Shown here piece by piece: positions 53,993-61,882 of a stretch of 64,000 bases of DNA. Every line of letters begins with the position of its first letter. Positions within the stretch are counted from its first letter, which is position 1. This DNA comes from JAAFHB01 sp038236995 (GTDB lineage: Bacteria; Bacteroidota; Bacteroidia; Bacteroidales; Prolixibacteraceae): assembly GCA_038236995.1 (NCBI GenBank), contig JBBRZE010000010.1:1-64000 (forward strand). The letters run 5' to 3'. A program made the position numbers and the translations under genes. The notes below the pieces were generated by a model. The model saw only the letters and a list, made by a program, of their open reading frames with translations, made no database searches and had not been told where the DNA came from.

Positions 53993-56419
53993 TTAATCGT
54001 AAAGTCCGGGAAATTTTAACGGATTAACACTGTGCATTATTTCATATACAGCTTCGATAATTGTCTCCGTATTTGGTTTCGAAAAATACTCACCATCAGT
54101 ACCATAAGCACCCCGATGCTCCTTTGCAGACAATGTTTTAGGAGGCGAATCGAGGTAATTAAAAGCATGTTGTTCAACCAGAACTTTCTGCATCATATAG
54201 GCCGTACCTCCGCCGGGAACATCCTCGTCGACAAAGAGAATTTTATTCGTTTTCCGAACTGATCTGCTAATCATATGTTGGGTATCGAATGGAACAAGCG
54301 TTTGTACATCAATTAATTCTGCCGATATATTGAGTGCTTTTAATTTATTGACGGCGCTATGGGCAATTGTAACATTCCAGCCATAGGTGACAATCGTAAT
54401 ATCTGTTCCTTCTTCCAAAATCTCGGGAACACCCAGCGGAACAGTGAATTTTCCAAGATTTTCAGGGAGCATTTCACGGATATAATACCCTTTAAGCGGT
54501 TCTATCACCAAAGCGGGATTATGTCCCTGTAAAAGGGTATTGTAAAATCCTGCGGCTTGTGTCATATTCCGGGGTACGCAAATATTGATGCCTCCAAGTG
54601 AGCCGAGTAACATGCTCATTGGTGAACCCGAGTGCCACATTCCCTGTAACTGATGACCCCTTGTTCGAATGATAAGTGGTGCAATCTGTTGACCACTTGT
54701 GCGATAATATAGTGTTGCAAGATCGTCAGAAATGGTTGGCAAAGCATAGATCAGGTAGTCGAGGTACTGAATTTCAGCGATTGGTCTGAAACCCCTTAGT
54801 GCCAAACCAATCCCCTGGCCAATAATTGTAGTTTCCCTGATTCCGGTATCAAAAACCCTGTGAATACCATATTTTTCCTGCATTCCTTTCATTCCCTGGT
54901 TGACGTCGCCAAGGCGGCCGGTATCTTCACCGAAGGTCAGCAGAAGCGGATACTTTTCAAAAAGCAGATCGAAATTGAGATTCAGCACTTCGTGCGCAGG
55001 AACAGAAAGGGCATCAGAAGAATAAACAGGTCTTATATTATAACTTGAATCAAAATTATTTATATCGCTAAATATATGGGTGTTGTACTGACTCCTTCCT
55101 TTGTTCTCAATTTTAGTAATCCACTCCGAAAGATTACGTCTGCTCTTTTGAAAAGCGTTGTTCCCGTGCATCGACCTAAGCTGCTTTTTGGCAAATGCCA
55201 GTATTTTTTTTCTGGTTGGAAATTCTGCAAGTAATACATCATCAAGCCCTTCTACTATTATATTTGGAAGTGAAGTGCTTTCTGATCTGATTGAATCAAT
55301 TAAACTGTTCAGCTCATTTTTTTCAGTCGTAAAACATTGACTAAATGACTGCCAGGCATGTTCTTTGGCAAGCCTGGCACGTTCAATCGCCTTCTCTTCA
55401 ATTCCATCAATTGTATCCTGGTCTGCCAGATTTTCATTTAGAATCCATTCCCTGAATTTTAGAATCGGATCATGATCTTTCTCCCAATCCAGCCGTTCTT
55501 CATTTTTATACCGTTCGTGCGAACCCGAAGTCGAATGTCCCAGCGGTTGGGTCAGCTCATTGATATGAAATACGACAGGAACATGTTTCTCGCGGCAAAT
55601 TTTGATCCCTTTTTCAAACGTCCGAACCAATGCCAGATAATCGTATCCCGGACAAACAAAGATTTTACACCCCTGATCGGTATCGTTTGCTTCGAACCCT
55701 TTAAGTGCTTTAGATATACTTCCTTTTGCCGTTTGAAGCTCAACCGGAACACTGATTCCATATCCATCGTCCCAGATGGCGATCGCAAGCGGAACCTGCA
55801 ACACACAAGCGGCATTGATGGTCTCGAAAAACATCCCTTCGGTGGTACTCGATTCGCCGATTGTGCCAAAGGCAACTTCATTGCCGGTGATTGTGTTTTT
55901 AGTATACTGTTGTAATTCAGGATTTTCTCTCACCAATTTTGAGGCATGTGCCAAACCCAACAAGCGCGGCATTTGTCCGGCAGTTGATGAGACATCAGAG
56001 GAGGAGTTCTTCTGTTCCAATAAATTATCAAGTCCGTTTTCTATTCCATAATTTCGGGTAGCATGGTGATTATTAAAATTGCGGCCACCTGTTGAAGGAT
56101 TGTTCTCAATATCAGTGTCACCGTAAATTTGTGAAAAGAATTCTTCAGGGTTCAGCAAACCAGCTGCAAGCATGAAGGTTTGATCCCTGTAATAGCCGGA
56201 TCTCCAGTCACCTTTCTGGAAATTTTTCGCATATGCAACCTGCGCAAGTTCCTTACCATCACCGAAAATACCGAAATGGGCACGACCGGCATGCACCTCT
56301 TTACGACCTAAAATACTCAATTGCCGACTTAGAAAAACAGTATAGTAATCGTTAATAACGACTTCTTTATCAATACTAAGCGCTGTTGGTTGTCCGATTT
56401 TTTCCAGTTGCATTATCAA
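53993..56419 (-). CDS. branched-chain 2-oxoacid dehydrogenase E1, alpha-beta fusion
   Basis: An 808-residue protein that fuses the two E1 subunits of a 2-oxoisovalerate-type dehydrogenase, a common form in Bacteroidota. Residues about 1-440 are E1 alpha (ThDP-binding region FGTIGESSTTEGMFFETINA, then AIWDDGYGISVPVEL). Residues about 475-808 are E1 beta (LTFGEDTGRLGDVNQGMKG, DTGIRETTIIGQGIGLAL, GLVPF-type VQTLVPFDTQ, and FVDEDVPGGG). It decarboxylates the keto acids of leucine, valine and isoleucine and passes the acyl group to a lipoyl E2, which is not in the window. It is the first gene of the leucine-mevalonate operon, and its leader holds inverted repeats. Confidence 0.92.
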   Translation of the reverse strand: MIMQLEKIGQPTALSIDKEVVINDYYTVFLSRQLSILGRKEVHAGRAHFGIFGDGKELAQVAYAKNFQKGDWRSGYYRDQTFMLAAGLLNPEEFFSQIYGDTDIENNPSTGGRNFNNHHATRNYGIENGLDNLLEQKNSSSDVSSTAGQMPRLLGLAHASKLVRENPELQQYTKNTITGNEVAFGTIGESSTTEGMFFETINAACVLQVPLAIAIWDDGYGISVPVELQTAKGSISKALKGFEANDTDQGCKIFVCPGYDYLALVRTFEKGIKICREKHVPVVFHINELTQPLGHSTSGSHERYKNEERLDWEKDHDPILKFREWILNENLADQDTIDGIEEKAIERARLAKEHAWQSFSQCFTTEKNELNSLIDSIRSESTSLPNIIVEGLDDVLLAEFPTRKKILAFAKKQLRSMHGNNAFQKSRRNLSEWITKIENKGRSQYNTHIFSDINNFDSSYNIRPVYSSDALSVPAHEVLNLNFDLLFEKYPLLLTFGEDTGRLGDVNQGMKGMQEKYGIHRVFDTGIRETTIIGQGIGLALRGFRPIAEIQYLDYLIYALPTISDDLATLYYRTSGQQIAPLIIRTRGHQLQGMWHSGSPMSMLLGSLGGINICVPRNMTQAAGFYNTLLQGHNPALVIEPLKGYYIREMLPENLGKFTVPLGVPEILEEGTDITIVTYGWNVTIAHSAVNKLKALNISAELIDVQTLVPFDTQHMISRSVRKTNKILFVDEDVPGGGTAYMMQKVLVEQHAFNYLDSPPKTLSAKEHRGAYGTDGEYFSKPNTETIIEAVYEIMHSVNPLKFPGLYD

Positions 56420-56462
56420 ATTGTGAGATTTAAAATTTAATATTAAACCACTTAATCAAATT

Positions 56463-56512
56463 AACTAAACATGTTTATTTAGATTAAATAACGATTATTT
56501 ACGTGTTTAGTT
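56463..56512. promoter_or_regulatory. inverted repeats upstream of the leucine-mevalonate operon
   Basis: The 12-base arm 56463-56474 pairs with 56501-56512 with one mismatch that can form a G-T pair. Between them is a second palindrome, AAATAA and TTATTT around CGA (56486-56500). They lie 44-93 bases before the start codon of the first gene, where an operator would sit. Confidence 0.5.
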
Positions 56513-56687
56513 TTAACGGAAATTACGATTTTATTATTCTTTAGTCGAAATTTGTTTAATAAAATCCTATTTTAAATTAAACAAAAAAATTCAATTAATT
56601 GTATATTAATATTCTATAGTTTTAATCTATATGATTTTCAATTTGATTTTGATTTGCATTTATTTTTAAACAAATCAGAATTGGACA

Positions 56688-56718
56688 AAAAAAAGGCGAC
56701 CCCAATTGGGATCGCCTT
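56688..56718 (-). terminator. rho-independent terminator after ribH
   Basis: On the minus strand an 11-position stem with one mismatch (56718-56708 with 56703-56693) has a 4-base loop and is followed by a run of T. It begins 21 bases after the ribH stop. The stem sequence is nearly the same as the one at 373-400. Confidence 0.9.
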
Positions 56719-56738
56719 AAAATTATTTAACAGATTAT

Positions 56739-57242
56739 TTAATCCTGCTTAATCTCATCTTCAAAATTGTTTTGAAGGGCGACCATTTTAATGGCGGTAA
56801 CTGCCGCTTCGTCCCCTTTATTGCCCAGCCTGCCGCCCGACCGGTCGATGGCCTGCTGTTGGTTATCGGTCGTTAACAGGCCAAAAATAACGGGGAGGTT
56901 ATATTTAATATTCAGATCGGTTGCCCCTTTGGCAACTCCCTGACAGATAAAATCGAAATGACGTGTTTCGCCCTGAATAACGCATCCTAACAGGATAATG
57001 GCATCAACATCGGTATATTCAGCAAAGAACTGTCCGCCAAGCGTTAATTCGAAGCTTCCCGGAACGTGTCTGACCAAAATATCATCGTCGAGCACGCCAT
57101 GCTTTTTAAGCGTTTCGACGGCACCACGTGCCAAAGCGCCCGTTATTTCGTAGTTCCATTCCGACACCACAATGCCGAATTTCATCTCTTTACCATCGGG
57201 AACCGAGTTTAGGTCGTATTCTGAAAGATTCTTTGTTGCCAT
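56739..57242 (-). CDS. ribH: 6,7-dimethyl-8-ribityllumazine synthase
   Basis: A 167-residue enzyme that condenses the pyrimidine and butanone-phosphate precursors in the penultimate step of riboflavin synthesis and usually assembles into shells. Motifs are GIVVSEWNYEITGALARGAV, VRHVPGSFELTLGGQFFAE, the active-site LLGCVIQGETRHFDFIC with the catalytic His, and GGRLGNKGDEAA with the catalytic Arg. The length is normal. It is 134 bases downstream of ywbE and may share its transcript. Confidence 0.97.
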   Translation of the reverse strand: MATKNLSEYDLNSVPDGKEMKFGIVVSEWNYEITGALARGAVETLKKHGVLDDDILVRHVPGSFELTLGGQFFAEYTDVDAIILLGCVIQGETRHFDFICQGVAKGATDLNIKYNLPVIFGLLTTDNQQQAIDRSGGRLGNKGDEAAVTAIKMVALQNNFEDEIKQD

Positions 57243-57326
57243 GTTTAAAAATTTTTGACAAAACTAAGCAAAAATTGATTTAGTGAAATGAAAATCGCTG
57301 TGTATCGAAACCTTAATGATGAGCAA

Positions 57327-57358
57327 CTGGCTTCTGGCAACTAGCAGCCAGTAGCCAG
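57327..57358. repeat. hairpin between ywbE and ribH
   Basis: A 12-bp stem with one mismatch (57327-57338 with 57347-57358) has an 8-base loop. No T run follows on either strand. It may be a REP-like intergenic palindrome or a mild attenuator before ribH. Confidence 0.55.
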
Positions 57359-57376
57359 AGGCTAAAAGCAATTCGC

Positions 57377-57568
57377 TTATCTAATTTCCTGCACCCTTCC
57401 GACTTCGCCGGTGGTTAATCTCACTTTGATGCCATGTGGATGAAACGAGCTGTTTGTCAATATGTTTTGAACAACTCCTTCCGTAAGTCGACCTGTCCGC
57501 TGATCTTCCTTCAAGACAATTGCTACTTCGATTCCGGGCCTGATATTACTTCTGTTTTTACCATCCAT
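57377..57568 (-). CDS. ywbE: YwbE family protein
   Basis: A 63-residue protein with the complete YwbE (DUF2196) signature: RSNIRPGIEVAIVLKEDQRT, GRLTEGVVQNILTNSSFHPH and GIKVRLTTGEVGRVQEI. It is a small beta-barrel-like protein with no known biochemical activity. A good -7 element lies 53 bases before its start, and ribH follows downstream. Confidence 0.9.
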   Translation of the reverse strand: MDGKNRSNIRPGIEVAIVLKEDQRTGRLTEGVVQNILTNSSFHPHGIKVRLTTGEVGRVQEIR

Positions 57569-57620
57569 GACGTGAAAATTTAAATGTTTCTAATCTGATT
57601 AAACTGTGCAGCAAAAAGCA

Positions 57621-57628
57621 CAAAAGTA
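57621..57628 (-). promoter_or_regulatory. candidate -7 element for ywbE-ribH
   Basis: Minus-strand TACTTTTG, an exact TAnnTTTG match and identical to the element before the cobalamin riboswitch. It is 53 bases before the ywbE start codon. The -33 element is not clear. Confidence 0.5.
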
Positions 57629-57760
57629 GGGATGATCAGTGGTTAATTTGCGATTGCCGGTATTTATTTGACCGAGTTGAACAATATGATTCAGCAATCT
57701 CTATTTTTAAACCAAATTGCAGGCAGACTTGTTTATGCACTTATTTATCAAACGTTAATT

Positions 57761-58651
57761 ATGATTTTTCTTCGGACCGTATTTATTGCAGTGATTCTGA
57801 CCTTTCAGCAACCGCTTTTTGCACAGGGAGGATTTTCCCAAAACCCGATCGCTTTAAATTCGAGTCTGAATATAGCATCCAATGCGCATTATTTTGCGTC
57901 AGAAACCAGTTTTCCGGTTAAATTCAATTCCACTTTTTCGAATCAACAATCGGATACAATCCCTGTTAAATCATTTGAAATAAATACGATACATGAAACC
58001 AATCCTCAGCACCGCTGGCTCAGGGCTGCCATCGTTCCGGCATCGATCATGCTGGTGGGAACGGTCACTTTAGTGGTCGACCATCAGAGTTTTCTCAGTA
58101 AATACACCATTCATGATAAAGTGCAGGAACAGTTTCCAAACTTCGATTCATCTGTCGATAATTACCTGCAATATGCCCCTTTCGCTGTTGTATTTGGATT
58201 AAAGGCTGCGGGGGTAAAGAGCAGAAGCGATTTTGTGAACCAGGCTGTTATAACTGCTAAAGCGGAATTGTTGATGAGCGTTCTGGTCACGGGAATGAAA
58301 AAATTGATTCCAAGCGAACGGCCTTCAGGCAGCGGAATGAACTCAATGCCGTCGGGCCATACTGCCACGGCGTTTGTCGCTGCTACAATTCTCGACATGG
58401 AATACCGCGACACATCGCCTTGGATCAGCGTTGCAGGATATGCAATGGCAACCACAACGGGCGTTTTCAGGATGGCAAATAATCAGCACTGGATTTCGGA
58501 TGTACTGATAGGAGCAGGAATCGGCATTTTCTCGACAAAAGTGGTATACTTCACCCATCAATACCGCTGGGGAAAGAAGAACAGCAATATCGTGATCCTT
58601 CCGGCGATTTACCGGAACGGCGTCGGTGTTTCGTTTGCAATGCAGTTGTAA
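57761..58651 (+). CDS. secreted/periplasmic PAP2-family phosphatase
   Basis: A 296-residue PAP2 phosphatase. A signal peptide (MIFLRTVFIAVILTFQQ, ending LFAQ) leads to a 60-residue spacer and the phosphatase domain: KKLIPSERPSG (KxxxxxxRP), MPSGHTATAF (PSGH) and FRMANNQHWISDV (the RxxxxxHxxxD motif). It is a class that removes phosphate from lipids such as undecaprenyl or phosphatidylglycerol phosphate. The ATG at 57761 gives a proper signal peptide, whereas starts at 57686 or 57668 add sequence before it. It lies alone on the plus strand. Confidence 0.85.
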   Translation: MIFLRTVFIAVILTFQQPLFAQGGFSQNPIALNSSLNIASNAHYFASETSFPVKFNSTFSNQQSDTIPVKSFEINTIHETNPQHRWLRAAIVPASIMLVGTVTLVVDHQSFLSKYTIHDKVQEQFPNFDSSVDNYLQYAPFAVVFGLKAAGVKSRSDFVNQAVITAKAELLMSVLVTGMKKLIPSERPSGSGMNSMPSGHTATAFVAATILDMEYRDTSPWISVAGYAMATTTGVFRMANNQHWISDVLIGAGIGIFSTKVVYFTHQYRWGKKNSNIVILPAIYRNGVGVSFAMQL

Positions 58652-58681
58652 CCTTCTGTAACCCGGCAACCGCTGTAAAAC

Positions 58682-58753
58682 GCGGTTAAAAACCGCATTA
58701 CCCGAAAGTTTTCGGCCGTTTTCTTTATGATGCGGTTAGAAACCGCATCACCC
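58682..58753. repeat. two 22-base direct copies of a hairpin-forming sequence
   Basis: 58682-58703 and 58732-58753 match at 20 of 22 bases, starting 50 bases apart. Each copy is a hairpin (GCGGTT paired with AACCGC around three bases). They fill the gap between the convergent PAP2 and beta-propeller genes. This resembles a REP-like paired palindrome. Confidence 0.7.
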
Positions 58754-58756
58754 AAT

Positions 58757-59818
58757 TTATTTAAAGCAAAATGCACCTGGAATTATTCCTGTTTTAAAGC
58801 TGTCGACTTTGGCACCCAGCGGCGAGTAACGGTAAATAAGTCCCCGCTGCAGATAATCAATCGCATCACTCAGATAGATTTCCGAAGTTCGGGGATCGAT
58901 CGCAAGACTGTAATACAGGTGGTTTTGCGTCGATAAAAAAGGGTGCCCGTCCAAATCAGACTGATTTACCCCAAGTTTCCAGATCCCGTCATTGATGAAT
59001 AACAGCGAATCACGCATGCCATTGATCGCCAGACGCGAAGGTTTAGCATCAGCTGTCAGTGAAAAACTCTTTTCAATTGTCCGGGTTGCAGGATCAATCC
59101 GTTGAAGCATTGGTATCCTTGAAGTTGTTCCGCTTTTCGACCATCCACCATCACAAAGTGTCCAGATTTTATTGAATTTATCAAGTACCAATCCGCCGGG
59201 CTGTTTGCCTGTTTTTATTTCATCAACAACGGCATCTGTTCGCGTATCAATCACCAAAATCGTATTGTCGAACGACCAGCAACTCACAAACAGGTAATCG
59301 TTCCATTGCACCATTTGCTCGGTTGAAGCATGTCCTGTTGTGATGATTGAACCTGTTATCTGATAAGTTTTGGGATTGACAATTGTAATCTGTCCCGCAT
59401 AAAGATCAGTTATATAGGCTTTTTCTGAATTCACAAAATGAATATACCTCGGAGAAGTCAATCCCGTTATTTTTCCGGCATATTTACCGTCCGCAACATT
59501 AATCACATACACTTTCCCTGAATTATTGATCACAATGTACCCAAGGTTTCCGTTGATGATCATTGATTGTGCGACATCGCCGAGTGGCAATCCATTCGTG
59601 CTGTAGAAAAGGTCGTTTTGTACGCTTTTTGCAGACGGGTCGTAAAACGAAAGGGAAGCATTTCCATACATGAAGTTTCCTTCGTTAACGATAAATACTC
59701 CTCCCGCCGGCAAAGTTCCCGTTTGATGACGGCTGATCCATTCGTCATCTTTCATACATCCGGCAAAAGCAAGAAGCACAAGCAGAAACAGGGTGATATT
59801 TGAGCGGTTAACAGACAT
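58757..59818 (-). CDS. outer-membrane/periplasmic beta-propeller lipoprotein (DUF5074/YncE-like)
   Basis: A 353-residue lipoprotein. The signal ends in the lipobox LAFAGC. The rest forms repeated beta-propeller blades of the YncE kind (GGVFIVNEGNFMYGNASLSF, YVINVADGKYAGKITGLTSP, YITDLYAGQITIVNPKTYQI, ILVIDTRTDAVVDEIKTGKQ, IYLSDA). In Bacteroidota such propellers commonly follow TonB-dependent receptors. Here it comes directly after a BtuB-like receptor and is controlled by a cobalamin riboswitch, so a part in corrinoid capture is likely. Confidence 0.85.
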   Translation of the reverse strand: MSVNRSNITLFLLVLLAFAGCMKDDEWISRHQTGTLPAGGVFIVNEGNFMYGNASLSFYDPSAKSVQNDLFYSTNGLPLGDVAQSMIINGNLGYIVINNSGKVYVINVADGKYAGKITGLTSPRYIHFVNSEKAYITDLYAGQITIVNPKTYQITGSIITTGHASTEQMVQWNDYLFVSCWSFDNTILVIDTRTDAVVDEIKTGKQPGGLVLDKFNKIWTLCDGGWSKSGTTSRIPMLQRIDPATRTIEKSFSLTADAKPSRLAINGMRDSLLFINDGIWKLGVNQSDLDGHPFLSTQNHLYYSLAIDPRTSEIYLSDAIDYLQRGLIYRYSPLGAKVDSFKTGIIPGAFCFK

Positions 59819-59819
59819 G

Positions 59820-61865
59820 TTAGAAATCGTAACGAATTAGTAATGAATAATTTCTTCGTGGCATAGGATGCTGTAAAACAGTGCGGTACTCTTCATTGAA
59901 CAGATTTAATATTTTCAATTCGATGTCTAATTTATTTCTGCTCAATCGGATCTCTTTGCCGAAATAGAGGTTGTTCATAAAATAGGGGTAAAGCACATCA
60001 AGTTTGGAGGTTTTGTCGTTACTTGTTGTTGTGAAACGCTCACTGTAATATGTCCAAAGCCATGTAATATGGTATCCGGTACGGGAGAGATTGGCAAGAA
60101 TATTTGAAGAATGAACTGGAATATAAGGAAGCTGTTTACCAATCGATTCGTCGGCCCAGTTTTGCGGATCGTCACGGTTGATGGATCTGGTAAAGGCATA
60201 ATTACAATTGAAGTGATAATCAAACGCGGATAGTTTGCCACTAATACCGGAATTTAGCTCAAATCCGCTGGCATTTACCCGTTTCATATTCGAAGGCTCC
60301 CAATATCCCTGGGGCGTGGGCAACCAGATGATCCAGTTGTTGATGCGCGAATAATAGCCGTTTAATGATGCATGGAAGGTCATCGTACCGGCCGCACCTG
60401 AATAACCTGTTCCGATATCAGCCATTGTTCCTTCTTCGGGTTTTAGCAGTGGATTTCCTCCCGGAATATAGTAGAGATCGTTCAGCGAAGGTTGATGGTA
60501 ATTGCGCGACAGATTACCTTTTAAAAAGTATCCTTTATCGCGAAAGGGGTGGTATTCGATTCCTGCGGAGGGAATAAACGGAGTCGGTTTACCTCCGGTA
60601 ATATCCGCTCTGGCCATCAGATTGGCTGAAAGCTGTTCGCTGAAAGATTTACTGACCTGAATGTAAAACGAATGATCCAGGCGCTGCTGGTTATAACCTT
60701 GTGTCTCACCATTTAGCGGCGAATTCCTGGAGTCAACACTGTTAATCTCTGTATTCGCACCTGTAATTATTGAAAGGTTATCCGAGAATTTGTAATTGTA
60801 AATTACTTTAAGTAAGTAAGATGCCGACTTTGAATCTGAATTTATCACCAGCTGGTCTGCAACTCCCGAAACTTTGGTCTTTAACTGATAGTGCAAAAGC
60901 TGAATATTTGCCCCTGAAGTTACACTCAGTGTTCCATTTTTTGCATAATACCGCCATTCAGCCACGGGGCGATGTGCATTTTCGGATTGCCGGTTAATAT
61001 TTGCATTATTGTCTGTTTCGTTCGATAGCAATCTTGGAAGACTACGGTCGTTGTGCTGATACCAGTACCTGAGAATGATGATATTTTTTTCGGAAGGGTG
61101 TAAATAGAATTCCTGAAGAAGTCCGTAATTTTCGTAGCGTGAGTTTTCGTTCCGCTGGGTAGGGTAGAGGTAACTGCCAGTTTTCGGATCAATATCTGCA
61201 ATAAACTTATTTACAAATTGATAGTCATTGTCAGAGTAATTATAAAATGCCCTTGTTTGCGACTGTATTTTTCTGTTTCCGCCGTTAATCCGGAAGAATT
61301 CATCTTTTGTTCCATAGCTTCCGATTCCGGTGAGCAGACGTCCTGAAAATTTGTTGTTCCAATCTGTGGTATTGTCAAGTTTTACAACTCCCCCCAGCGC
61401 ACCACTTCTTTCGGATAATGATCCTGAACCGTGCAATAAACTTACATTGTCCGTGAAGTATACCGGAATTGAAGAGAAGTCGACCATTCCGAGCATTGGT
61501 GAGTTAAGGCTGATTCCGTTCCACGACACTTGTGTATGCGAAGGAGCTGTTCCGCGAAACGACGCAGTTGCCATCGCACCCCGGCCATACTCTTTAATAA
61601 AGATGGGTGTGCTTTGTGAAATTAGTTCAGATAAGTTGGAAGTCAATGCCTTAATCATTGAAACGGAATCGATTTTAGTGGTGGTTTTACCGGCATCCTC
61701 TTTAATGATCCGATCTGCAAAGACCTCGATGGTTTTTATTCTTATTGTATCGGAAATGGGTTGTGCAGCTACGAATTCAACCGATATAAGCATAAACAGG
61801 GATGCATAAATGAGACTCAGGTACCTGAATTGAAATCCGGAATTTATAGCGTGCCTTTTAAACAT
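59820..61865 (-). CDS. btuB: BtuB-like TonB-dependent receptor, probable cobalamin uptake
   Basis: A 681-residue outer-membrane receptor. It has a signal peptide (ending VEFVAAQ), a plug domain (IEVFADRIIKEDAGKTTTKI, then SFRGTAPSHTQVSWNGISLN and GSGSLSERSGALGGVVKLD), and a 22-strand-type barrel ending in the aromatic RNYSLLIRYDF. The cobalamin riboswitch upstream is the reason for the vitamin B12 assignment. The ATG at 61865 is preferred to an in-frame TTG at 61886. It lies 1 base from the beta-propeller gene and 17 from the lipoprotein gene. Confidence 0.88.
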   Translation of the reverse strand: MFKRHAINSGFQFRYLSLIYASLFMLISVEFVAAQPISDTIRIKTIEVFADRIIKEDAGKTTTKIDSVSMIKALTSNLSELISQSTPIFIKEYGRGAMATASFRGTAPSHTQVSWNGISLNSPMLGMVDFSSIPVYFTDNVSLLHGSGSLSERSGALGGVVKLDNTTDWNNKFSGRLLTGIGSYGTKDEFFRINGGNRKIQSQTRAFYNYSDNDYQFVNKFIADIDPKTGSYLYPTQRNENSRYENYGLLQEFYLHPSEKNIIILRYWYQHNDRSLPRLLSNETDNNANINRQSENAHRPVAEWRYYAKNGTLSVTSGANIQLLHYQLKTKVSGVADQLVINSDSKSASYLLKVIYNYKFSDNLSIITGANTEINSVDSRNSPLNGETQGYNQQRLDHSFYIQVSKSFSEQLSANLMARADITGGKPTPFIPSAGIEYHPFRDKGYFLKGNLSRNYHQPSLNDLYYIPGGNPLLKPEEGTMADIGTGYSGAAGTMTFHASLNGYYSRINNWIIWLPTPQGYWEPSNMKRVNASGFELNSGISGKLSAFDYHFNCNYAFTRSINRDDPQNWADESIGKQLPYIPVHSSNILANLSRTGYHITWLWTYYSERFTTTSNDKTSKLDVLYPYFMNNLYFGKEIRLSRNKLDIELKILNLFNEEYRTVLQHPMPRRNYSLLIRYDF

Positions 61866-61882
61866 TAAAAATTTACAATAAG

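Larger units (their letters stand above)
56420..56738. other. 319-bp very AT-rich leader of the leucine-mevalonate operon
   Basis: Lies between two minus-strand genes. At its upstream end is the ribH terminator (56688-56718), so the operon must start here with its own promoter. A near-match to the -7 element (minus-strand TTAATTTG, 56464-56457) is present without a -33 partner. Inverted repeats at 56463-56512 are described separately. No gene was found. Confidence 0.7.

Noticed and set aside
48420..56419. Leucine genes read simply as catabolism to acetoacetate
   Set aside because: No HMG-CoA lyase is in the run and the next genes continue through HMG-CoA reductase, so simple breakdown is not the best reading. 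It remains possible if a lyase gene is elsewhere.
57243..57376. FMN riboswitch before ribH
   Set aside because: None of the RFN consensus blocks is present; only a simple hairpin is seen.
58682..58753. CRISPR array
   Set aside because: Only two copies, each self-complementary, with a single spacer and no cas genes.
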